A stretch of DNA of 64,000 nt, taken from the NCBI GenBank assembly GCA_013816595.1, contig JACDEB010000002.1:1-64000 (forward strand), in the 5' to 3' direction. The DNA is from Sphingomonas sp. (lineage in GTDB: Bacteria > Pseudomonadota > Alphaproteobacteria > Sphingomonadales > Sphingomonadaceae). Each line of letters begins with the position of its first letter. The first letter of the stretch is position 1. The translations under genes were made by a program, and so were the position numbers. This document shows positions 17,499-25,205 of the stretch, one piece after another. A model generated the notes under the pieces. That model was not told where the DNA came from, searched no databases, and worked only from the letters and a program-made list of their open reading frames with translations.

Positions 17499-20400
17499 AT
17501 GGTTGCACGGCGAAGCGAAACTGAGCGCAGCACGTCGGCTGGGGCCGGCGACAGCATGGTCGTGAGCCGCTGGTCGTGGGGCCGGCTGGCGAGCGTGATC
17601 GCGATCGGCGTCCTCATTGCCTTGCTGGCGATCATCGCGACGGTGTGGATCGAACGGCGGCCCCTGGCTACGCGCTTCCTCCAGAACGAGCTTGACCGGC
17701 GCGGGGTCGAGGCACGCTACACGCTCGACCGAGTCGGATTCCGCTCGCAGCAGGTCAGCAATCTTGTCATCGGCGACCCCACGCACCCCGATCTCACTGC
17801 CCGCCATGCCGAAATCCAGACTCGTCTGACGTGGACCGGAAGCTTCGAGGTCTATCGCATTGTCGCGCGCGGGGTGCGTCTTCGCGGCCAGCTTGTCGGC
17901 GGCAAGGTTCACTGGGGCCAGATCGACAAATTGCTTCCGCCGCCAAGCGACAAGCCGTTCACTCTGCCCAATTTCGCGCTCGACATCGCCGATTCGACGA
18001 TTGCTCTGAAAACGCCGTTCGGGCCAGTGGGGATCGCGCTCGCCGGTTCGGGCCAGCTGAGCGGCGGGTTCAAGGGCCGCGCGGCAGTGGTCAGTCGACG
18101 GCTCGCGCCCGGCCGCTGTGTCGCCGATCAGTTGCGCGCCAATCTCGCGGTCGCGGTCGAGGCCCGGCGCCCGAACGTCGATGGCCCGGTCACCCTCGCC
18201 AGTTTCCGCTGCCCCTCGAGCCACTTGGCGATCAACCAGCCGCGGTTCGATGCCAAGGCCAGCTTCAACGAAAGTTTCACCAGCGTCGATGGATCGGGGC
18301 GAATGGCGATGGCGACCTTTGTCGCTGGCGCCAACGGGCTCGCCTCGGCGGTCGGCGACCTCACCTACAAGGGGCCGCTAAGCGACGTCCGCGGTCATGT
18401 GAAGCTCGCCGCACAGCGCTCGCGGCTGGCGACCATCACTGCCGATCGCACCCGGCTCGACGCGCGCTATGGCCTCGGCATCGCCAACGGCAAGCTGTCG
18501 CTGGTCGGCCAATTCAGCGCCGACAGTGCCAAGCTCGACGACAGGATGCTGGCAAGTGTGTCGGGGCCGCTGGCCGCCGCCGCCAAGACACCGATCGGAC
18601 CGGTCGCAACCGCGATCGGCAATGCGATCAAGCGGACGTCCGACAATTTCCACATCGCCGGGGGCATTCGGCTGGTCAATTTCCCCGGCGGTGGCGGGGC
18701 CCGGATCAATGACGCGACGATCATCGGCCCGAACGGCGCGCGGGCGCATATTTCCGGCGGTACCGGGGTGACCTATTACTGGCCCGAAGCGCGCCTGAGG
18801 ATCGACGGAACGATCGCCACGGGCGGCGGCGGACTGCCGCAAGGCCAGGTTGTTCTGTCGCAGCCAAGGCCGGGCGCACCGATGAGCGGGCTCGCCACCT
18901 TTGCGCCGTACACGGTCAACGGATCGCGGCTGACGTTGACGCCGATACGCTTCGCCGGGTCTGCCGATGGTTCGACCCGGGTCAGCACCGTGGCGCAACT
19001 CGACGGGCCCTTTCCCCAAGGCCAAGTGACAGCGCTTCGGCTGCCGATCGAGGGCCGGATCGGGCGCGGCGGGTCGTTCGCATTTGGATCGTCCTGCGCC
19101 GTGGTCAGCTTCGATTATGCCCGGTTCGGAGCGCTCGCGCTTGAGCGGACCCGGCTTCCGGTCTGTCCGCTGGGCCGCTCGATCATCGCCAAGAATGGCA
19201 GCGGGCCGGTGATGACCAGCGCCCGCATCGGCGCGACCACGCTCAACGGCCGGCTGGGCAAAGCACCGTTCCAGCTCAACACATCCGCCGGGCGCTTCAT
19301 GGGCCAGCGTTTCACCCTCGACAGCATCAGGGCGCGGCTCGGCAAGAGCGAGGCTCCGATCCGCTTCGACGCCACCCGGCTCGATGGCAATTTCGCGGGC
19401 AGCGGGATTTCGGGCACGTTCGACGGCGGCAATGCGGTCATCGGCAATGTGCCGCTTTTGCTGAGCAAGGCGGCGGGCAAGTGGCGGCTCTATCACGGCG
19501 ACCTCGCGGTCGACGCCCGGACGACCATTTCCGACCGGCTCGACAATCCGCGCTTCTATCCGTTGGCCAGCGACGATCTTCACTTGACCATCGCCGGTGA
19601 CGTGGTGCGCGCCACCGGATCGATCCGCCAGCCTGGGTCGGGCGTAAAGGTAGCGAACGTCAATCTCGAACATTTGCTGGCCAGCGGCCTGGGCCACGCC
19701 AACCTCGATGTTCCGGGATTGACCTTCGGCTCTGGCTTGCAGCCGGACGATCTCACGCGGCTGACCCAGGGCGTGATCGCGCTCGTCAACGGCACGATCA
19801 GCGGTTCGGGACGGATCGACTGGAACAAGCAGGGCAAGGTGACGTCCAGCGGCGACTTTTCGACCTCAAGCCTCGACCTCGCGGCGCCGTTCGGACCGGT
19901 CGGCGGAATCAGCGGGACAATCCACTTCAACGATCTGCTCGGCCTGACCACCGCGCCGGGGCAAGTGTTGACCACACAGTCGATCAACCCCGGTATCCTG
20001 GTCGAAAACGGAGCGATCCATTACCAATTGCTGCCGCACCAGCTGGTCAAGATCGAACGCGGCGAATGGCCGTTCATGGGCGGCACTTTGGTGCTCCACG
20101 AAACCGTGATCAACTTTGCCCGCCCGACCGACAAACGGCTGACGTTCGAAGTCATCGGTCTCGACGCCAATGTCTTCGTCAGCAGCCTGGGCTTCAAGGA
20201 GATAAAGGCGAGCGGGCGCTTCGACGGATTCCTGCCGATGATCTTCGATGAAAACGGCGGCCGGATCGTCGGCGGTCGGCTCGACGCGCGGCCCGAAGGC
20301 GGTACCCTGTCCTATGTCGGGGCGATCAACCGCGCCAATCTCGGTTTCGCCGCCAAGGCGGCCTTCGATGCGCTTAAGGACCTGCGCTACAAAGCCATGG

Positions 20401-20744
20401 TCGTCCGTCTCGACGGCGACTTGTCGGGCGAATTCGCGACCAAGATCACGATCGACCAATTGGGGCTGAGCGGCTCGTCGGGCGGCGCCAAGCTGCTTCG
20501 AGGCGCCTTCGCCAAGGTCCCGTTCCGGTTCAATATCAATATTCGCGGCCCATTCCGGTCGCTGATCCAGACCGCCAAATATTATCGCGATCCGCGCCCG
20601 CAGGTCGACCAGGTCCTCACGCGCCCGCTCGATTCGATCCCCGGGATTGCCACCGAAGTGCGGCGCAACGAGGAAAATCAGACTCAGACCCAAACTCCGC
20701 CCGCAGCGCCGGAGATTACCACCACCACGACCCCGCCCCAATGA
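17499..20744 (+). CDS. ydbH: YdbH family intermembrane (AsmA-like) protein
   Basis: This protein of about 1080 residues has one N-terminal membrane helix (LASVIAIGVLIALLAIIATVW) and a long periplasmic part rich in short beta strands, as in AsmA/TamB-type bridge proteins. The C-terminal 300 residues match the YdbH domain, including GRFDGFLPMIFDENGGRIVGG and EGGTLSYVGAIN, and end in a low-complexity Gln/Thr/Pro tail. In E. coli, YdbH and the lipoprotein YnbE form a bridge for lipid movement between membranes. The ynbE and ydbL homologues follow directly. The start is uncertain: GTG 17442, ATG 17499 and ATG 17556 are all in frame, without a strong Shine-Dalgarno. Confidence 0.82.
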   Translation: MVARRSETERSTSAGAGDSMVVSRWSWGRLASVIAIGVLIALLAIIATVWIERRPLATRFLQNELDRRGVEARYTLDRVGFRSQQVSNLVIGDPTHPDLTARHAEIQTRLTWTGSFEVYRIVARGVRLRGQLVGGKVHWGQIDKLLPPPSDKPFTLPNFALDIADSTIALKTPFGPVGIALAGSGQLSGGFKGRAAVVSRRLAPGRCVADQLRANLAVAVEARRPNVDGPVTLASFRCPSSHLAINQPRFDAKASFNESFTSVDGSGRMAMATFVAGANGLASAVGDLTYKGPLSDVRGHVKLAAQRSRLATITADRTRLDARYGLGIANGKLSLVGQFSADSAKLDDRMLASVSGPLAAAAKTPIGPVATAIGNAIKRTSDNFHIAGGIRLVNFPGGGGARINDATIIGPNGARAHISGGTGVTYYWPEARLRIDGTIATGGGGLPQGQVVLSQPRPGAPMSGLATFAPYTVNGSRLTLTPIRFAGSADGSTRVSTVAQLDGPFPQGQVTALRLPIEGRIGRGGSFAFGSSCAVVSFDYARFGALALERTRLPVCPLGRSIIAKNGSGPVMTSARIGATTLNGRLGKAPFQLNTSAGRFMGQRFTLDSIRARLGKSEAPIRFDATRLDGNFAGSGISGTFDGGNAVIGNVPLLLSKAAGKWRLYHGDLAVDARTTISDRLDNPRFYPLASDDLHLTIAGDVVRATGSIRQPGSGVKVANVNLEHLLASGLGHANLDVPGLTFGSGLQPDDLTRLTQGVIALVNGTISGSGRIDWNKQGKVTSSGDFSTSSLDLAAPFGPVGGISGTIHFNDLLGLTTAPGQVLTTQSINPGILVENGAIHYQLLPHQLVKIERGEWPFMGGTLVLHETVINFARPTDKRLTFEVIGLDANVFVSSLGFKEIKASGRFDGFLPMIFDENGGRIVGGRLDARPEGGTLSYVGAINRANLGFAAKAAFDALKDLRYKAMVVRLDGDLSGEFATKITIDQLGLSGSSGGAKLLRGAFAKVPFRFNINIRGPFRSLIQTAKYYRDPRPQVDQVLTRPLDSIPGIATEVRRNEENQTQTQTPPAAPEITTTTTPPQ

Positions 20745-20755
20745 AGGACCGATCA

Positions 20756-20968
20756 ATGACACCAAGCAAACACGGGACCGGCCTGATCGCGCTGGCGGCG
20801 CTCAGCGCACCGCTCGGCGGCTGCATTTCGGTCAAAACGCCGGACAAGCCGATCGAGATCAACCTCAATGTCACGATCCGCCAGGAGGTCGTCGTTCGCC
20901 TCCAGAAGGATGTCGAGCAATTGATCAACCAGAACCCCGAAGCCTTCCCTCAGCAGCCCAAGCAATGA
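20756..20968 (+). CDS. ynbE: YnbE family lipoprotein
   Basis: This 70-residue protein has a short signal peptide and the lipobox LGGC (Cys about residue 23), then PIEINLNVTIRQEVVVRLQKDVEQLI, the YnbE signature. It is a small outer-membrane lipoprotein that stacks onto the C-terminus of YdbH. GAAGGA lies 7 bases before ATG 20756. An ATG at 20741 overlapping the ydbH stop codon (ATGA) is also possible and would add five residues. It is part of ydbH-ynbE-ydbL. Confidence 0.88.
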   Translation: MTPSKHGTGLIALAALSAPLGGCISVKTPDKPIEINLNVTIRQEVVVRLQKDVEQLINQNPEAFPQQPKQ

Positions 20969-21333
20969 GCTTTCGATCACTCCTCATCGCGTTGCTTCTG
21001 ACCACCGGCGCGAGCGCCGCATCGGCCCAAACGCCGGCGGTCAATCAAGCCCGCGCAAATGGCGTGGTGGGTGAACGGTTCGACGGATTTCTGGGCGTTG
21101 CCGCGACCGCCAGCGGAGCGGTCCGAAGCCAGGTTTCGACCATCAACATCCGCCGCCGGGCGCTCTATTCGCGGCTCGCGGCGAGCAAGGGCGCATCCGC
21201 CCAGGACGTCGGGATCACGGCTGGCTGCCAGCTGCTCGACCGGCTCGTAATTGGCCAGGCCTATATGCTCGCTGACGGCGTGTGGCGGCGGCGCGCCGCC
21301 GGACGCTCTCCAGTCCCCGATTATTGCCGCTAA
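20965..21333 (+). CDS. ydbL: YdbL family protein (DUF1318)
   Basis: This 122-residue protein has an N-terminal signal peptide (SLLIALLLTTGASAASAQ). Its core, ARANGVVGERFDGFLGVAA, then VSTINIRRRALYSRLAASKG, is typical of the YdbL/DUF1318 family. YdbL is a periplasmic helper that prevents YnbE from multimerising. The ATG overlaps the ynbE stop codon (ATGA), confirming operon structure. The C-terminus has a Cys pair (CQLLD and YCR) that could form a disulfide in the periplasm. Confidence 0.88.
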   Translation: MSFRSLLIALLLTTGASAASAQTPAVNQARANGVVGERFDGFLGVAATASGAVRSQVSTINIRRRALYSRLAASKGASAQDVGITAGCQLLDRLVIGQAYMLADGVWRRRAAGRSPVPDYCR

Positions 21334-22084
21334 CGCTCGGCCGGCGCGAAGCTGGCCCGAAATTGCGGCTTGAGCGCCGCTACCAGCGCTGAAGTCACCG
21401 GCAGGCTGATGTCATAATCGCCCTCGACATAAGGTCCCGCGACATATGGGTCGGCGTGGATCGTCATCGTTGCGAACGGACGACCCGCCTTTCCCTCCGG
21501 AATGATCGCCAGTTGGGCAAATTTCGGACATTGGTAGAACGGATCCCCGGCGAAGTCGCCGGCTGCCGCATCCTCGGGGCCGCGGCGCTCAAGCCGTTCC
21601 TTGTCGAGCGCTGCACAATAGCTTTTGCGCAATGCCGCCGCGCTGCCCGCCGCGCCGCTGGTGAATAGGCCATCGAACGCCATTCTACGATTGAGCGTGC
21701 GGTCCCACAGCATCGCCGAGGTGCCGTGATTGGGATGAGCGCCGCCAGTAAATTCGTACCATTCCCTGGTCAGGCTGAGCAGACGCGCGGTCTGGCCGAC
21801 GCTCGCCACCTCGACCGAACTCTCGTAGGCGTTGAAGGGTAGTCCCGCTTGCCGCGCTCGGCCTTGTCGGTCGCCGCTGCAGCCAGCAGCTGGCGCCGGT
21901 TCTTGATCGCGGCCGAGCGGATGATCGCAAGCAACGGCGGGATTGCGCTGACTTCGGCGGGCCAGGCGAGGTGCCGCTCAAGCAGGCTGGTCTTGAAAAT
22001 GAGCTCGCCAGCCGTAGCCGCGGGCCGGCCAATCGCGCTTGCCGCGGCGACCAGCATGACGGTTGCGAAAACGGGCTTGCGCAT
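21330..22084 (-). pseudogene. secreted DUF4163/DUF3298-like protein with a frameshift
   Basis: The N-terminal part starts MRKPVFATVMLVAAASAIG (signal peptide) and reads to about 21840 (DKAERGKRDY). The rest, from FNAYESSVEVASVGQTARLLSL on, is in another frame and ends in FAPAER at 21330. The second part has EWYEFTGGAHPNHGTSAMLWD, then YVEGDYDISLPVTSALVAAL, the pattern of DUF4163/DUF3298 (RsiV/PdaC-like) proteins. One missing base at the CTACCCTT region near 21840 would restore a single product of about 250 residues. It may be a recently inactivated cell-envelope protein or a sequencing indel. The 3' end abuts ydbL with overlapping stop codons. Confidence 0.65.
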
Positions 22085-22246
22085 GGCTCGGATATGACAG
22101 CGATCCATGGTCCGCGAAAGGTGCCGCGGTTGACTATCGCCGGTGCGGTTCATAAAGGGTCGGCGCCTTGGCGGAATCATTTTCGCCATGCTCCTCGCCT
22201 TTGCCTGCCCCACTCACTGGCCGGGGCGACGCACAAGGGAAGACGC

Positions 22247-22582
22247 ATGGTCGAAGACGAATCCGGGCAAAGTTCAAGGCTTTCACCTGATGAACGGCTC
22301 GAATCGCTCGATCGGCGGCTCGGCAAGGCTCAGCAGGAAGAAGCCAGGAAGGCGGCCAAGGTGCAGGGCGACCCCAATATGCGGGCCGGCCAGCAGGTGC
22401 TCAGTCACCTCGTCGGAGCGCCGCTTGGCGGCGGCTTGCTCGGCTGGGTCCTGGACCGCTGGCTACATACCGCGCCGTGGCTTTTGCTGGTGCTGATGTT
22501 TGGCGGGTTCGCCGTCGGCATCATGAACGTACTCAGGATTTCAAAAACGCCCGGCGGCCGCGGCCCTGGCGAAGGACGGTAA
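22247..22582 (+). CDS. atpI: AtpI-like F0 ATP synthase assembly protein
   Basis: This 111-residue protein has a charged N-terminus (DERLESLDRRLGKAQQEEARKAAK), then two membrane helices (VLSHLVGAPLGGGLLGWVLDRWL and PWLLLVLMFGGFAVGIMNVLR), as in alphaproteobacterial AtpI/AtpZ proteins. AGGGA lies upstream of ATG 22247. It is the first gene of the F0 operon, 7 bases before atpB. The family is thought to help c-ring assembly or Mg transport. Confidence 0.85.
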   Translation: MVEDESGQSSRLSPDERLESLDRRLGKAQQEEARKAAKVQGDPNMRAGQQVLSHLVGAPLGGGLLGWVLDRWLHTAPWLLLVLMFGGFAVGIMNVLRISKTPGGRGPGEGR

Positions 22583-22589
22583 CAAGAAT

Positions 22590-23363
22590 ATGGCTTCCGC
22601 CAAGATCGACCCGATGCATCAGTTCGTGATTCAGCCGATCGCTCCGCTGAACGTCGGTGGCTATGACGTCAGCTTCACCAACAGCGCGCTGTGGATGCTT
22701 CTGGCACTGGTCGTGATCTTCAGCTTCATGTCGCTAGGAATGAAGCGTCAGCTGGTTCCCGGCCGGTGGCAAATGGCGGTCGAGGAAGTGACCGGCTTCA
22801 TCAACAGCATGGCTGGAGCGACGATCGGGCCGGAAGGCAAGAAGTTCGTCCCGTTGCTGTTTTCGCTGTTCACCTTCATCCTCGTCGCGAATTTCCTTGG
22901 ATTGCTGCCGCTGGCGCTCATTCCCGGCGTTCACCCGTTCACCAGTACGAGCCATTTCAGCGTCACCGGCATACTTGCGATCATCAGCTTTTCGATCGTC
23001 CTGATCGTCGGTTTCTGGCGCCATGGACTGCATTTCTTCAGCCTGTTCATTCCCTCGGGCGTGCCGTGGTACATGGCCGCGTTCCTGTTCCCGATCGAAC
23101 TTATCAGCTTCTTGGTGCGGCCGTTTAGCCTCGGCCTGCGTCTGTTCGTCGCGATGTTCGCCGGTCACATTCTGATGGAGGTGTTCGGAAGCTTCATCGT
23201 CACCGGGTTCAATGGCGGCGCGGTTGGCTGGGGCGTCGGCATCCTTAGTATGGTGTTCATCATCTTCGTCAGCGCGCTCGAAATCCTGGTTTGCCTGATC
23301 CAGGCCTATGTCTTCACTTTGCTCACTGCGGTCTATCTCAACGATGCCGTCAATCTTCACTAA
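22590..23363 (+). CDS. atpB: F0F1 ATP synthase subunit a
   Basis: This 257-residue membrane protein begins MHQFVIQPI after a short leader and has the essential helix RPFSLGLRLFVAMFAGHILME. Its Arg, in SLGLRLF (about residue 180), faces the c-ring carboxylates. It provides the proton half-channels of the F0 motor. The gene sits between atpI and atpE in a standard alphaproteobacterial F0 operon; the F1 operon is elsewhere, as usual in this class. Confidence 0.97.
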   Translation: MASAKIDPMHQFVIQPIAPLNVGGYDVSFTNSALWMLLALVVIFSFMSLGMKRQLVPGRWQMAVEEVTGFINSMAGATIGPEGKKFVPLLFSLFTFILVANFLGLLPLALIPGVHPFTSTSHFSVTGILAIISFSIVLIVGFWRHGLHFFSLFIPSGVPWYMAAFLFPIELISFLVRPFSLGLRLFVAMFAGHILMEVFGSFIVTGFNGGAVGWGVGILSMVFIIFVSALEILVCLIQAYVFTLLTAVYLNDAVNLH

Positions 23364-23387
23364 GTCGTTCATTCAAGGAGTTTAAAA

Positions 23388-23615
23388 ATGGATCTCGCTT
23401 CTGCTCAAGTTATCGGTGCCGGTCTTGCGGCAATCGGCGTTGGCGCTGCTGCAATCGGCGTCGGCAATGTCTTCGGTTCGTTCCTCGAAAGCGCAGTGCG
23501 CAATCCGGCGGCTTCGGACGGTCAGTTCACGCGCGTGCTGATCGGCTTCGCCGCGGCCGAACTTCTCGGCCTCATCGCCTTCGCCGTCGCGATGATCATT
23601 CTCTACGCTCGTTAA
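23388..23615 (+). CDS. atpE: F0F1 ATP synthase subunit c
   Basis: This 75-residue hairpin has two membrane helices. The Gly/Ala-rich first helix (GAGLAAIGVGAAAIGVGNVFG), the polar loop RNPAA (about residues 38-42) and the second helix FAAAELLGLIAFAVAM are present. The Glu near residue 58 is the proton-carrying carboxylate. AAGGAG lies upstream (23374-23379). It forms the rotating c-ring. Confidence 0.97.
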   Translation: MDLASAQVIGAGLAAIGVGAAAIGVGNVFGSFLESAVRNPAASDGQFTRVLIGFAAAELLGLIAFAVAMIILYAR

Positions 23616-23649
23616 GTTTTCGACGACGAACGTCTAGCTCGAGGACCTT

Positions 23650-24141
23650 ATGCCTCAGATCGAACAACTTCCGGTCATTTTCTTCTCGCAGCTGTTTTGG
23701 CTGCTGCTGGTGTTTGGAATCATCTTCTTCGGCATCGGCCGGGGGATGCTGCCCAAGATCCAGTCGACGGTCGATGCCCGCGAAGCAAAGATCGCGGCCG
23801 ACCTGGCGGCTGCCGAGAAGGCCCGCGAAACTGCCGATGCGACCGAGCAGGCGTGGCGCGACAAGGTCGATTCGGCCCGTGCCGAAGCTTCAAAGGTCGC
23901 GATCGAGGCGAAGGACCTGAGCGCTCGGGAAACCGAAGTCAGGGTGCGCAAATCAGCCGAGAAGATTGCGAAGAAGGCCGAGGCAGCCGAAACTCGCATC
24001 CGCGACGCAGCCAGCGCTGCCCGAGCGGAGATCGAGGCCGTCGCGACCGAGGCTGCGCAGGATATGGTCGGTCGGCTGACCGGCCTCGCGATCGACAAAA
24101 AAGACGCCGCTGCGGCGGTGAAGGCGGAATTACATGGTTGA
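23650..24141 (+). CDS. F0F1 ATP synthase subunit b' (second b subunit)
   Basis: This 163-residue protein has one N-terminal membrane helix (FFSQLFWLLLVFGIIFFGIGRGMLP) and a long Ala/Glu/Lys/Arg-rich coiled coil up to the C-terminus. It forms the peripheral stalk heterodimer with the following b subunit. The two-gene b/b' arrangement is typical of alphaproteobacteria. Its 3' end overlaps the next gene by 8 bases. Confidence 0.92.
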   Translation: MPQIEQLPVIFFSQLFWLLLVFGIIFFGIGRGMLPKIQSTVDAREAKIAADLAAAEKARETADATEQAWRDKVDSARAEASKVAIEAKDLSARETEVRVRKSAEKIAKKAEAAETRIRDAASAARAEIEAVATEAAQDMVGRLTGLAIDKKDAAAAVKAELHG

Positions 24142-24679
24142 GGCCGTGACCCAGTCAGTGGTCGAACATCCTTTGGGCGAAGGCTATGAGGAAGCATCGG
24201 CATTCGGGCTCGAAGCGCCGGCGTTCATTGCGCTGGCGATGCTGGTCGTGATTGTCTTTATGCTGTGGAAAAAGGTGCCGAGCGCGATCGGCAAGGCGCT
24301 TGATGAGAAGATCGCGACGATCCGCGATCAGCTCGCCGAAGCCGAGGGCCTGCGCAAGGACGCCGAGGCGTTGAAGGCCGAATATGAAGCCAAGGCGAAA
24401 TCGGTCGACAAGGAGCGCAAGACAATGCTCGAGCGCGCCAGGAAGGAGGCTGACGAAATCGTCGCCAAGGCCGCGGTCGATGCCGAAGCACTGATCGAAC
24501 GCCGCGGCCGCATGGCCGAGGACAAGATCGCCGCCAAAGAAAGGTCGGCGATCAACCAGCTGCGCAATGCCGCGGCCAATGCAGCCACCAATGCAGCGGC
24601 GAAGCTGATCGCCGAGCGCAACGATCCAGCGATCGATGCCAGGCTGATCGATCAGGCGATCGGCGACATCGGCCGCTAG
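24134..24679 (+). CDS. atpF: F0F1 ATP synthase subunit b
   Basis: This 181-residue protein has a membrane helix at about residues 33-52 (PAFIALAMLVVIVFMLWKKVP) and a long helical stalk (AEAEGLRKDAEALKAEYEAKAK onwards) that reaches F1. It carries a longer N-terminal leader than b'. It overlaps the b' gene, ends the F0 operon, and is followed by a hairpin terminator. Confidence 0.93.
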   Translation: MVEAVTQSVVEHPLGEGYEEASAFGLEAPAFIALAMLVVIVFMLWKKVPSAIGKALDEKIATIRDQLAEAEGLRKDAEALKAEYEAKAKSVDKERKTMLERARKEADEIVAKAAVDAEALIERRGRMAEDKIAAKERSAINQLRNAAANAATNAAAKLIAERNDPAIDARLIDQAIGDIGR

Positions 24680-24684
24680 CGCAC

Positions 24685-24712
24685 TTTCCTCTCCCCGCAG
24701 GGGGGAAGAGGC
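24685..24712. terminator. hairpin terminator between atpF and the CBS gene
   Basis: CCTCTCCCC and GGGG-GA-AGAGG flank a short GCA loop; there is only a modest T-rich stretch (GTTGTTT) a few bases later. It sits between convergent genes and could serve both. Confidence 0.5.
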
Positions 24713-24718
24713 CGTTGT

Positions 24719-25147
24719 TTATTGCTGATGAGCGCCGCCCTTCTGGCTGACTCCGGACAGCACTTCGGTGGCGGCACCGCTTTGGGCCTCACGGCTGAGG
24801 TCGCCAAGACTGACGATCCCGCACAATTTCGCATCGCTGTCGATGACCGGCATGCGGCGCACCTGCGCCTCGCTCATTTTGGCGGCGACAGCGGCGACAT
24901 CGTCGGTCTCTCGGACGGCGATGATATCGCCGGTCATCAGATCGCGGACCAGCGTTTCCGGGCCGTAGCCCTTGGCGATCCCGCGTACCGCGATATCGCG
25001 GTCGGTGATCATGCCCACCAGCTTGTCGCCGTCGGTGACGGGGATCGATCCGGTATCGGCCGACAGCATGAAGCCGGCGGCTTCCTGGACGGTCTGGTCG
25101 GGGGTCACGGTTTCAACATTTCTGGTCATCACGTCGCAGATTTTCAC
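24719..25147 (-). CDS. two-CBS-domain protein
   Basis: This 142-residue protein consists of two CBS motifs. The first is VMTRNVETVTPDQTVQEAAGFML...GSIPVTDGDKLVGMITDRDIA; the second is LMTGDIIAVRETDDVAAVAAKM...RRMPVIDSDAKLCGIVSLGDL. Such stand-alone pairs bind adenine nucleotides and act as regulatory modules, often stress-induced. Downstream of paaZ on the same strand with a gap of 58 bases, it could be co-transcribed, but no functional link is evident. Confidence 0.9.
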   Translation of the reverse strand: MKICDVMTRNVETVTPDQTVQEAAGFMLSADTGSIPVTDGDKLVGMITDRDIAVRGIAKGYGPETLVRDLMTGDIIAVRETDDVAAVAAKMSEAQVRRMPVIDSDAKLCGIVSLGDLSREAQSGAATEVLSGVSQKGGAHQQ

Positions 25148-25205
25148 ATCCCGTCTCCTTCAGGTTCGGGGCGTCAACGAACGTCTCGGGCCAGCGTTGC
25201 CTTCC

